Source: Burkholderiaceae bacterium
GTDB taxonomy: Bacteria; Pseudomonadota; Gammaproteobacteria; Burkholderiales; Burkholderiaceae_C
Direction: 5' to 3'
Assembly: GCA_024710165.1 (NCBI GenBank)
Contig: JANJVG010000004.1
Location: 1 to 64,000 of the forward strand
Length of the DNA stretch: 64,000 bases
Part shown: piece by piece, positions 28,614 to 36,348 of the stretch
Numbering within the stretch: the stretch's first letter is position 1
Layout of the letters: each line of letters starts with the position of its first letter
Notes under the pieces: generated by a model
Seen by the model: only the letters and a program-made list of their open reading frames with translations
What the model was told of the DNA's origin: nothing
Databases searched by the model: none
Position numbers and translations under genes: made by a program

Positions 28614-30001
28614 GCGCGTTTGACCTGCCCGACGACCTGGCCTGCGGCCTGGATGCCGCCCCTGCCGAGCCGCGCCACTACTCGGCCAATGCCGAGGGGG
28701 CCGTCATTGGCGCGGTGCTGTCCTACGGCCCTGCGGCCTACGATGCTGCGGGCCTGCAGGCGGCTGATTTCTTCCTGCCGCTGCACCGCGTGCTGTGGCG
28801 CGCTGCCGAGGCCCTGGTGCTGGCGGGCAAGCATGTGGACGTGGTGGCCGTGCTCGAATCCGTGGACGCCGAGCACTGGCCCTACGTGCACGACCTGACC
28901 GGCTCTGGCCTGGCCGGCCTGCGCGCAGTGCCGGGCCATGCGCAAACCGTGGCCGCCCACGCCAAAGCCCGCGCCCTGTGCGCTGCTGCCCGCGATGTGG
29001 TGGGCATCGCCGACGATGATTCCGCGCCGGTTGAGCAGCGCGTTGCGCAGTCCGTGGCGCTGCTGGAGGCCGTGGTGGACGACCGCACACAGGCCGATGC
29101 GCTGCCGGTGGCAGACTTTGCCGCCGCCTTCATCGACCGCCTGCAGGCCCTGGCCGATGGCAGTGTGCAGCCCGGCCGGCCCACGCAAATCCCCACGCTT
29201 GACCGCCTGCTGTCGGGTGGCCTGCGCGATGGGCAATTGGTCATCGTGGCGGCCCGGCCGTCGGTGGGCAAGTCGTCATTCGCGCAGCAGCTGGCCCTGA
29301 CGCATGCGCGCGACGGCATCCCCGCCGCCTTCTTCGGAATGGAGATGACAAGCCAAGAGCTGACCGCCCGCGCCGTGGCCAACCTGGGCCGGGTGGGGCT
29401 GTCGGGCCTCAAGACCGGGCGCCTGTCGGATGACGACTGGAGCCGCGTGTCGGAAGGCGTGGAGTGCCTGCGCGGCCTGGGCCTGTACCTGTACGACCGC
29501 CCCGCCATGACCCTGCAGGACGTGGCCGCCAAAGCCCGTCGCCTGGTGCGCCGCTATGGCCTGAAGACCTTGGCGGTGGATTACCTGCAGCTTATGAAGG
29601 GCACGGGCAGCAAGGCCGACCGCCGCACCGAGCTGGAGGAAGTCACGCGCGGCCTCAAGCAACTGGCAAAGCAGCTGGGTATCACGGTGGTGCTGCTGTC
29701 GCAGCTGAACCGTGAAGTGGAGAAGCGCAGCAACCCGCGACCCGTCATGTCCGACCTGAAAGAGTGCGGCGCCATCGAAGAGGATGCCGACGTCATCATT
29801 GCCCTGTGGACGCACCGCAAAGGCGGCGAGGGCGAGTCCGACGTGAAGGGCTGCACCGTGCTGAAGAACCGCGATGGGCAAACGGGCGAGCTGGCTCTGC
29901 ACTTCCACGGGCCGCACCAGCACTGGACGGAATCTACCGAGTCGCTCACCAGCCCCGTGCGCGCTGTGCGCGGTGGCTATGGCTACGCAGAAGAACTGTG
30001 A
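28610..30001 (+). CDS. dnaB: DnaB-family replicative helicase
   Basis: Predicted 463 aa. The N-terminal DnaB domain starts EAEGAVIGAVL-like (residues 20-125). The RecA-like domain has Walker A ARPSVGKSSFA (about residue 214), Walker B LKTLAVDYLQLM, the LLSQLNREVEKR motif with the arginine-rich finger region, and DLKECGAIEEDADVIIALWTHR. Length and order match hexameric DnaB/phage helicases. It is expected to unwind the phage origin after loading by the upstream protein. Confidence 0.93.
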   Translation: MSAFDLPDDLACGLDAAPAEPRHYSANAEGAVIGAVLSYGPAAYDAAGLQAADFFLPLHRVLWRAAEALVLAGKHVDVVAVLESVDAEHWPYVHDLTGSGLAGLRAVPGHAQTVAAHAKARALCAAARDVVGIADDDSAPVEQRVAQSVALLEAVVDDRTQADALPVADFAAAFIDRLQALADGSVQPGRPTQIPTLDRLLSGGLRDGQLVIVAARPSVGKSSFAQQLALTHARDGIPAAFFGMEMTSQELTARAVANLGRVGLSGLKTGRLSDDDWSRVSEGVECLRGLGLYLYDRPAMTLQDVAAKARRLVRRYGLKTLAVDYLQLMKGTGSKADRRTELEEVTRGLKQLAKQLGITVVLLSQLNREVEKRSNPRPVMSDLKECGAIEEDADVIIALWTHRKGGEGESDVKGCTVLKNRDGQTGELALHFHGPHQHWTESTESLTSPVRAVRGGYGYAEEL

Positions 30002-30228
30002 AGGCCGCCGCACCATGCCCGCACTGCACCCAGCACCAAGCGCGCGCCCAGGCCGGCCAGCCCTGTGGCGCCTACCACATGGCCTGCCTGCAATGCTGCG
30101 CCCGGCTGGTGGCCAGCGCACGGCCCTTGCGCCGTCAGCAGGAGGCGCTGCTGGCGGCCATCGCCCGGCACGAGGGCGCGCCATCGCGTGCGGATGTGTT
30201 GGCGGCGATGGTGGCCCACCCCCACTAG
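29998..30228 (+). CDS. Small cysteine-rich protein after dnaB (76 aa)
   Basis: GTG 29998 overlaps the helicase stop (GTGA). The protein reads KAAAPCPHCTQHQARAQAGQPCGAYHMACLQCCARLVASARPLRRQQEALLAAIARHEG: a CxxC...CxxC zinc ribbon followed by a helix. Such tiny zinc proteins after dnaB are common in related prophages. Function unknown. Confidence 0.65.
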   Translation: MKAAAPCPHCTQHQARAQAGQPCGAYHMACLQCCARLVASARPLRRQQEALLAAIARHEGAPSRADVLAAMVAHPH

Positions 30229-30327
30229 GTTCTCCCGACGCCCCGAACCAGAAGGGTAATTCGGCCCCCCCGGGAAGGTTTGTGGAAGGAATTTCGGAGC
30301 AGGTTAAGCGGTGAAGCGGGTTAATAA

Positions 30328-30945
30328 ATGATCGATTCAGTTAATCAGGACATGCCTTCGCAGCTATTGAATCAGAAGCAGCTCGCCAAGCTTCTGGACG
30401 TGAGTGCGCCCTATCTTTCGCGCCTGACGAAGGAGGGGCGGATTGCGTTTGCGGACCCAGACCGCAAGCTGTACGACGTCGATCAGGTGCGTGCCCAGCT
30501 TGAGCGCTCGCGCGATGTGCGCCAGGTGGTGGCGACCGAGACGCGGCGTCAGGCGCGGGATGCGGGTGTTGCCGTGGCTGCGCCGCCGCCCGTGGTCGAT
30601 GGCGCGGCAGGGCTGGACGAAGACGAGCCCGAGTACGGCATCGACCACCACGAAAACTACAAGATCGCTGCCAGCTTCGAGAAGCGCGAGGCCGCCCGCA
30701 TTGCGCGCATCGAGCGCATGGAGCTGGAGAAGTCGGTGGGCCGCGTGGCCGACATGGAGCGCGAGGCCTACACCGAGGCCCGAATCATCCGCGACACCCT
30801 GCTCGGCGCATTGCCTACCAAGCTTGCGCCCACGCTGGCACCCATCGCCGACCCGTTTGCGCTGGAGCAAGCCCTGCGCGAAGGCCTGCGCGCCGCACTG
30901 CACGACATCGTGCGCAAGATCGAGGGTGCCGATGCCGCTGGCTGA
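30328..30945 (+). CDS. Terminase small subunit, Nu1-like (205 aa)
   Basis: The N-terminal helix-turn-helix (LLNQKQLAKLLDVSAPYLSRLTKEGRIAFADPDRKLYDVDQVRAQLE) is the gpNu1/MerR-like DNA-binding domain that recognises the packaging site. A helical dimerisation region and a C-terminal segment for contact with the large subunit follow. A second in-frame ATG at 30352 is possible. It overlaps the large subunit by 14 bases. No cos site is visible to me in the short upstream gap. Confidence 0.8.
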   Translation: MIDSVNQDMPSQLLNQKQLAKLLDVSAPYLSRLTKEGRIAFADPDRKLYDVDQVRAQLERSRDVRQVVATETRRQARDAGVAVAAPPPVVDGAAGLDEDEPEYGIDHHENYKIAASFEKREAARIARIERMELEKSVGRVADMEREAYTEARIIRDTLLGALPTKLAPTLAPIADPFALEQALREGLRAALHDIVRKIEGADAAG

Positions 30946-32998
30946 TGCCGCCACCTGCTACCGGGGCAGCTTCACCGCTGGCCTGCGCCCCGACCCGCCC
31001 CTGTGGGTGGACGAGTGGGTGGATGAGCACGCCTACATCCCGTCCGAAGGCAACGCCGAGCCCGGCAAATACGACACTGCCCGCACACCCTTTGCGCGCC
31101 AGGTCATGCGCGTGCTCAGCCCCGGCCACCCGGCCAACCGCGTGGTGGTGATGGGCGCCAGCCAGCTGCTCAAGACGCAATCGGCCATGAACTGGATGAT
31201 GGCCAGCGTGGACGGCGCAGCGGCCAACATCCTGGCGCTGATGCCCACGCTGGACCTGGCACGGCGCCTTTCGGCCCGCATCAACAACACCATCAAGGCG
31301 ACACCCAAGGTGCGCGGGTTGTTCTCCGAGCCGCGCAGCCGCCACGGCAAGAACACCGACGACACCAAAACCTTCCGGGGCGGCACGGTGTACATCAGCA
31401 CGGCGGGCAGCGCGGCCAACTTGGCCGAAATCCCGGCCCGCTACGGCTACGGCGACGAAATCGACGACTGGGAGTTTGACCTGCAAGGGCAGGGCGACCC
31501 GATCGAGATCTTCGAGAACCGGGGCAGCACCTACGGCCGAAACCGCAAGTGGTACTACTCCAGCAGCCCCAAGCGGCCCAAGGAGATGAGCAAGATCGCC
31601 CAGCTGTTCGAGCGCGGCAACCAGCAGCACTACCACGTACCGTGCCCGCACTGCGACCACCTGCACGAGCTGGTGTGGGAGAACATGCGCACCGACGAAG
31701 CGCAGACCCGCGCCTGGATGGTCTGCCCCGGATGCGGCGCCGATATTGAAGAAAGCCACAAAGGCCAAATGCTGCGCGACGAGGCCATGGGCGGCCAGGC
31801 CCGCTGGGTAGCCTATGCCGACAGCGTGGACGGCACCGAGAGCTTCACCATCAGCCAGCTCTACGCCCCCACCGGCTGGACCAGCTGGCTCGACCTGGCC
31901 CGCCTGCACCGCCAGGCCGAAGACGCGCTGCGCGAAGGCGACCACACCAAAATGGCCGCGTTCTGGAACACGCGCCTGGCCCGCTGCTACGACATTGCCC
32001 AGTCCGTCACCTCGGCCGACAAGCTCAAGGCCCGCGCCGAGCCGTACCCGCCGCGCGTGGTGCCCGACCCTGCGCTGGTGCTGACCATGGCGGTGGACAC
32101 CCAGCCCGACCGGCTGGAGCTGCAGATCGAAGCCTGGGGCCCCGGCATGGAGCACTGGATTGTGGACCACCAGGTGCTGCCCGGCAGCCCGGCCATCCCG
32201 CCCATCGACCCCGCCAGCGTGTGGGCCGCGTTGGATCGCATCGTCACCACCCCCATCGCGCACGCCAGCGGCGCGCTCATCAAGATCAGCGCCTACGGCA
32301 TCGACTCGGGCGGCCACAATACGCAAGACGTGTACAACTACGCCACCCAGCGCCGCCACCTGCACTGCGTGATCTTGGCCGGCGCGCGCAAGCCGCACAG
32401 GCCCATCATGGCCAGCAAGCCCAGCAACCAGGACGTGGACTGGGGCGGAAAAGTGCGCCAGGGCATGGCAGAACTGTGGTTTGTCGGCACCGACGTGGCC
32501 AAAGACTACCTGTTCAACCGCATCGACGTAACCAGCGGCCCCGGTGCCATGCACTGGCACAACCAAATGCCCGCAGAGTGGTTTGACCAGATGTGCGCCG
32601 AGCGCCTCGTGCCCGTAATGCGCAACGGCCAGCTCGTGCGCGTGTGGCGCAAGCTCAACGACCACGCACGCAACGAAGCCATCGACATCAGCGTCTACAA
32701 CCTGGCCGTGGCCCACAAGCTGCGCCTGCACACCTGGAGCCATGCCGACTGGGAGCGCCTGCGCGAAAAGCTCATACCCCGGTCCATGACGCCCGACCTG
32801 TTCGCCGCGCCGCAGTTTCCGCGCCCCGCAGACTTTGCAGAAATTCAAGTGCCAAAAGCACCGCAAGCCCATTCCAATCAAGCGCAAGCAGCTATCAAAA
32901 CAGAAGCAACAGAGACGACCCCAACCCCCACAGCCGCCTACATCCCCCCTGCTCCTCCGGCCACCGGCCGCCGAATGTTCTCAAAAGGAATCGCATGA
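30932..32998 (+). CDS. Terminase large subunit, lambda gpA family (688 aa)
   Basis: ATPase/nuclease that packages DNA into proheads. Visible parts: Walker-A-like GASQLLKT (about residue 76), DE box in YGDEIDDW (about 168), a CPHC...CPGC zinc pair (about 235-270) and the nuclease domain opening LTMAVDTQPDRLELQIEAWG (about 383). ATG 30932 is inside the TerS gene and is preferred over longer frames, which are shadows. Near its end, 32876-32904 matches half of the dispersed repeat and encodes NQAQAAIKTEA, so the C-terminal tail has been altered by insertion. Confidence 0.93.
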   Translation: MPLADAATCYRGSFTAGLRPDPPLWVDEWVDEHAYIPSEGNAEPGKYDTARTPFARQVMRVLSPGHPANRVVVMGASQLLKTQSAMNWMMASVDGAAANILALMPTLDLARRLSARINNTIKATPKVRGLFSEPRSRHGKNTDDTKTFRGGTVYISTAGSAANLAEIPARYGYGDEIDDWEFDLQGQGDPIEIFENRGSTYGRNRKWYYSSSPKRPKEMSKIAQLFERGNQQHYHVPCPHCDHLHELVWENMRTDEAQTRAWMVCPGCGADIEESHKGQMLRDEAMGGQARWVAYADSVDGTESFTISQLYAPTGWTSWLDLARLHRQAEDALREGDHTKMAAFWNTRLARCYDIAQSVTSADKLKARAEPYPPRVVPDPALVLTMAVDTQPDRLELQIEAWGPGMEHWIVDHQVLPGSPAIPPIDPASVWAALDRIVTTPIAHASGALIKISAYGIDSGGHNTQDVYNYATQRRHLHCVILAGARKPHRPIMASKPSNQDVDWGGKVRQGMAELWFVGTDVAKDYLFNRIDVTSGPGAMHWHNQMPAEWFDQMCAERLVPVMRNGQLVRVWRKLNDHARNEAIDISVYNLAVAHKLRLHTWSHADWERLREKLIPRSMTPDLFAAPQFPRPADFAEIQVPKAPQAHSNQAQAAIKTEATETTPTPTAAYIPPAPPATGRRMFSKGIA
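32870..32904. repeat. Dispersed repeat arm inside the terminase gene
   Basis: CCAATCAAGCGCAAGCAGCTATCAAAA matches the CATCAAGCGC...AGCTATCAA arm of the repeat, and GCAAGCCCATTCC before it may be the decayed other arm. It lies in the poorly conserved C-terminal tail of the terminase and keeps the reading frame. Confidence 0.55.
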
Positions 32999-33516
32999 CC
33001 CCCGTACTTGCCGCCCCCGCCCGCCCCCTGCCGATGGAAGAAGACGCCCCCGCCCTGAGCGCCCAAGACCGCGACCTGCACCTCGTGTGCGAGCGCTGGG
33101 TGAACTGGTGCATCACCCGCCGCCTGTACGGCCCCAAGCCCATCACCGGCACCATCTTGGGGCGCCTGAGCGGCTGCAGCATGCGCCCCACGGAAGACGG
33201 CGGGCCCAACGCCATCAGCAGCGCAGAGCTGTCGGCCTTCCACATCGCCTACACCTGCCAGCCCGATGCACTCGACAAGCGCGTGTTCGACCTGTATTAC
33301 GTGCACCGCATCAAGCCCGTCAAGGCCGCCGCCGCCGCGCTGGGCATTGGCAGGGCGCACTTCTACACCGTGCTGGGCGAATTCCGCCGGCGTGTTGCGC
33401 ACGCTGCCGACGCCATCGCAGACGACAACGCCCAGGCGCTGCAGGCTATGGAAGCGCGCCGGGCTGCGCGGGTGCAGTCTGGCGTTCAATTAACAGAAAC
33501 CGTGCAAAAAATCTAG
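32995..33516 (+). CDS. Q-like / sigma-region-4-like phage regulator (173 aa)
   Basis: ATG 32995 overlaps the terminase stop. The core (CERWVNWCITRRLYGPKPITGTILGRLSGCSM..., then LDKRVFDLYYVHRIKPVKAAAAALGIGRAHFYTVLGEFRRRVAHA) resembles antitermination Q-like and ArpU-like proteins, ending in a sigma-70 region-4-type helix-turn-helix. Such proteins turn on late genes, but they are usually upstream of the terminase or lysis genes, not after the large subunit. The family is fairly confident, the exact action is not. Confidence 0.68.
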   Translation: MTPVLAAPARPLPMEEDAPALSAQDRDLHLVCERWVNWCITRRLYGPKPITGTILGRLSGCSMRPTEDGGPNAISSAELSAFHIAYTCQPDALDKRVFDLYYVHRIKPVKAAAAALGIGRAHFYTVLGEFRRRVAHAADAIADDNAQALQAMEARRAARVQSGVQLTETVQKI

Positions 33517-33730
33517 GTCAAAAATGAGCAAACCGTCGCCTAAATTGTCGCCCCCAGAGCAGACACTTTAGTTCTAGTCTCCACCAGACACTTTGCCCCA
33601 AAATTGACCCCAATTCAGGTAAGTATCAAAAGTCCGTCAGCCTGAAACGAACCCATCACAACCCCGTTGTGACCACCGCCCCCGGTAGCCGAAAGGCCCC
33701 GGGGGCTTTGTTTTGGAGCGCCCCAAAAGC
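33517..33730. other. Non-coding gap with direct repeats and a hairpin before the head genes
   Basis: This 214-base gap holds two direct copies of CAGACACTTT (33560-33569 and 33585-33594, 25 bases apart), a TTGACC box (33604-33609) and the hairpin TCACAAC-CCC-GTTGTGA (33655-33671), then the terminator at 33678. It looks like a late regulatory region for the Q-like protein encoded just upstream. No gene is seen in it. Confidence 0.45.
33678..33714 (+). terminator. Intrinsic terminator between the Q-like gene and the head genes
   Basis: The stem GCCCCCGG (33678-33685) pairs with CCGGGGGC (33699-33706) and is followed by TTTGTTTT. A terminator here, 17 bases before the next structural gene start, suits antitermination control. 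Confidence 0.7.
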
Positions 33731-34498
33731 ATGATCGAAGTTCGCCACAGCGGTGCCAGCATTGCCGATGTGATCGCGTCGGTGCGCGGCGTGCAGAGCT
33801 ACATGGTGCCCTACGCCACGGCCACCGCCCTCACGCGCACGGCCAAGCACGCGGCAGACAAGGCCCTGCCTGACGAAATGCGCTCTGTTTTTGGCAACCC
33901 TGTGGCCTACACCCTCAAGTCGCTGCGCGTCGAGCCCGCCACCAAGGACAGCCTCAGCGCCCGGGTGATGGTCAAAAACACCGCCGCTGGCGGCGTGGCG
34001 CCTGAAAACTTCCTGTTTCCCCAGGTCGAAGGCGGGAGCCGCAAACACAAGCGTGCTGAAGCCGCTATGCGCTACGCGGGCGTGCTGCGCGCCGGCCAGT
34101 TCGCCATGCCCGGCGCGGGCCTGAGCATGGACGCCAATGGCAATGTCAAGGGCGCCGAGGTGCGCACCATCCTGACAGCGCTCAAGAACATTCGCGCCGC
34201 CAGCTCCACGGGCATCAAGCTACGCAAAGGCGGCAGGCTCAAAAACGACCTGTTCGTGGGCAAGCCACGCGGCGGCAGCCGCCCGGACGGCATCTGGCGC
34301 CGGGAAGGCGGCAGCGGCCAGGGAAAGAAGGAAGGGTATGGGCGCATCCGTCCGCTCTTTATCTTCACCAGCCAGGCGCCGCAATATGGCCGCCGCCTGA
34401 ACTTCGACGGCGTGGTGCAGCGCGTGGCGCAAGACCGCTTCAAGGTCGAGTTTGACAAAGCGCTTCAGGCCATGGTTGCCAAAGGGGGGCGCGCATGA
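33731..34498 (+). CDS. Neck/tail-completion protein, GpZ-like (255 aa)
   Basis: Starts MIEVRHSGASIADVIASVRGVQSYMVPYATATALTRTAKHAADKALPDEMRSVFG. The opening, with a long helix before a beta-rich basic domain, is like lambda gpZ/minor tail proteins that complete the tail-to-head junction. The second half (FDGVVQRVAQDRFKVEFDKALQAMVAKGG) fits the same group. It is placed before the connector gene, ahead of the usual order. Exact family is uncertain. Confidence 0.6.
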   Translation: MIEVRHSGASIADVIASVRGVQSYMVPYATATALTRTAKHAADKALPDEMRSVFGNPVAYTLKSLRVEPATKDSLSARVMVKNTAAGGVAPENFLFPQVEGGSRKHKRAEAAMRYAGVLRAGQFAMPGAGLSMDANGNVKGAEVRTILTALKNIRAASSTGIKLRKGGRLKNDLFVGKPRGGSRPDGIWRREGGSGQGKKEGYGRIRPLFIFTSQAPQYGRRLNFDGVVQRVAQDRFKVEFDKALQAMVAKGGRA

Positions 34499-34725
34499 GC
34501 ACGGGCACCAAGCTCGAACAGGCCCAGCAGCGCCTGCAGCAATACCTCGACGCCGAGGCGCGCATCCTGCAATCGCAGGAATACACCGTAGGGCAGGGCG
34601 GCACCGCCCGGCGCAACCGCCGGGCCGACCTGGAGCAGGTGCGCGCAGGCATCAAAGAATGCCGCGACGAAATCGCCCGCTTGCAGCCCGCGCCGCGCCG
34701 CGTCTCCTACCTTCGCCCCTACTAA
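34495..34725 (+). CDS. gpW-like head-tail joining protein (76 aa)
   Basis: Starts MSTGTKLEQAQQRLQQYLDAEARILQSQEYTVGQGGTARRNRRADLEQVRAGIKECRDEIARL. The helix, beta-turn, helix pattern with (L)xxYLxAExxILxxQxYxxGxGxxxRxxxRADLxxVRxGI matches gpW/DUF6148 connectors. It stabilises packaged heads and accepts the tail. It directly precedes the portal gene, as expected. Confidence 0.8.
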   Translation: MSTGTKLEQAQQRLQQYLDAEARILQSQEYTVGQGGTARRNRRADLEQVRAGIKECRDEIARLQPAPRRVSYLRPY

Positions 34726-34728
34726 ACC

Positions 34729-36348
34729 ATGCAGTCCAACATTCTTGACCGCGCCATCGCAGCGGTGGCGCCAGCCTGGGCGTCGCAGCGGCAACTGGCC
34801 CGCGCCCGCATGGACGCCATGAGCGTGCTCGACCAGCTCATGCCGCAGGCGCAGGCATCGGCCAACAGCGATGGCGCCCCTGCCGCACCCAGCGGCGGCG
34901 CTGGCCGCTGGTGGCGCCCCATGGCCCGCGATGCCAAGGCCGACACCCTGCGAGCCCTCACCGGCCAGCGCGGCGCCTCGCGCGAGCTGGTGCGCACCAG
35001 CCCCATTGCGGCCGGCGCCATCAATGTGAACGTGGATCGCGTGGTCGGCACCGGCCTGGCGCTCAGCGCGCAGCCCAACCGCGCCGTGCTGGGCTGGTCG
35101 CTGGAACAAGCCCTGGAGTGGAAAGCCATCACCCAGCGCGAATTCAGCCTGTTTGCCGACAGCGCCGAGTGCGACATCGAAAACACCCTCAACTTCTACC
35201 AGCAGCAGGCCCTGGTGCTGCGCTCCGTGCTGGAAAGCGGCGACTGCTTCACCCTGCTGCCCGATGGCCCGCGCACCAGCACCCAGCCCTACGCGCTGCG
35301 CCTGCAGGTGCTGGAGGCTGACCGTGTTGGCAACCCGCGCGGCGCGGTAGACACGGCCCGCATTGCCGGTGGCATCCGCACCGACGACACCGGCGCGCCC
35401 CAGGCGGCCTTCATTTTCGACCAGCACCCCGGCGGCTGGCTGCCAGGCAGCAACGCCACGCTGTACGCCGGTGAATGGTGCGACTTTGTCGGCCACAGTG
35501 GCCGCCGCCGCCTGCTGCACCACTACCGCAAGCTGCGCCCCGGCATGCCGCGCGGCGTGCCCTACCTGGCGCCCATCATCGACGCCATCAAGCAAATATC
35601 GCGCTACACCGAGGCCGAGATCATGGCCGCCGTCATCACCAGCTACCTCACGGTGTTCATCGAAACTCCCGGCGGTGGCAGCGCGCCGGTGTTTGATGGC
35701 ACCGCTCCTGGCGCCGGAGTCCCCGGGCAAGAAATTGGCTTGGGCATGGGCGCCGTGGTGGGCCTGGCGCCCGGCGAAAAGCCCCACATGGTCAACCCAG
35801 GCCGGCCAAACCCCAACTTCGAGCCCTTCGTGCTGGGCATCATCACCCAGATCGGCATGGCCCTTGGCATCCCGCGCGAGCTGCTCATCAAGCAGTTCAA
35901 CAGCAGCTACTCGGCCAGCAAGGCCGCGCTGCTCGATGCATGGGTGTACTTCCGGGGCCTGCGCCAGTGGCTGGCGCTCAGCATCTGCCAGCCCATCTAC
36001 GAAACGTGGATGGCCGAGGCCGTGGCCATTGGCCGCATCCAGGCGCCGGGCTTCTTTTCTGACCCGCTCTTGCGCTGGGCCTACACCCGCGCCGCCTGGC
36101 CGGGCGACAGCATGGGCTCCATCAACCCCAAGGACGAAGTGGCAGCCTACGTGGCCGCCATCGACGCGCGCCTCATGACCCGCGAGCGCGCCGAATGGGA
36201 GCTGTGGGGCACCGACTTCAACGACACCTTCGACCAAAAGCAAGGCGAGCAAGACCGCCTGCGCGCGGCCGACCTGCTGCCCGTGCCCAAGGCCGGTGCA
36301 GCCGCACCGCAGGCCGCACCAGCGCCTGATGCAGAGGAAACACCATGA
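34729..36348 (+). CDS. Portal protein, lambda gpB family (539 aa)
   Basis: Forms the dodecameric ring for DNA entry. Features: N-terminal helical region, SRELVRTSPIAAGAINVNVDRVVGTGL, the ADRVGNPRG segment, HHYRKLRPGMPRGVPYLAPIIDAIKQISRYTEAEIMAAVITSYLTVFIETP and IPRELLIKQFNSSYSASKAALLDAWVYF, all characteristic of lambda-type portals. Full length. It overlaps the protease gene by ATGA. Confidence 0.93.
   Translation: MQSNILDRAIAAVAPAWASQRQLARARMDAMSVLDQLMPQAQASANSDGAPAAPSGGAGRWWRPMARDAKADTLRALTGQRGASRELVRTSPIAAGAINVNVDRVVGTGLALSAQPNRAVLGWSLEQALEWKAITQREFSLFADSAECDIENTLNFYQQQALVLRSVLESGDCFTLLPDGPRTSTQPYALRLQVLEADRVGNPRGAVDTARIAGGIRTDDTGAPQAAFIFDQHPGGWLPGSNATLYAGEWCDFVGHSGRRRLLHHYRKLRPGMPRGVPYLAPIIDAIKQISRYTEAEIMAAVITSYLTVFIETPGGGSAPVFDGTAPGAGVPGQEIGLGMGAVVGLAPGEKPHMVNPGRPNPNFEPFVLGIITQIGMALGIPRELLIKQFNSSYSASKAALLDAWVYFRGLRQWLALSICQPIYETWMAEAVAIGRIQAPGFFSDPLLRWAYTRAAWPGDSMGSINPKDEVAAYVAAIDARLMTRERAEWELWGTDFNDTFDQKQGEQDRLRAADLLPVPKAGAAAPQAAPAPDAEETP

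Noticed and set aside
30815-32887. 690-aa minus-strand frame opposite the terminase
   Set aside because: Long antisense frames are common in high-GC codon-biased DNA. The residues show no family pattern and the plus-strand terminase is certain.
33517-33730. cos packaging site in the gap after the Q-like gene
   Set aside because: The gap has repeats and hairpins but no recognisable cos features, and in lambda-like phages cos lies before the small terminase gene; cannot be settled without virion ends.
34465-36252. 595-aa minus-strand frame opposite the portal gene
   Set aside because: Shadow of the portal reading frame with low-complexity Gly/Ala/His composition.
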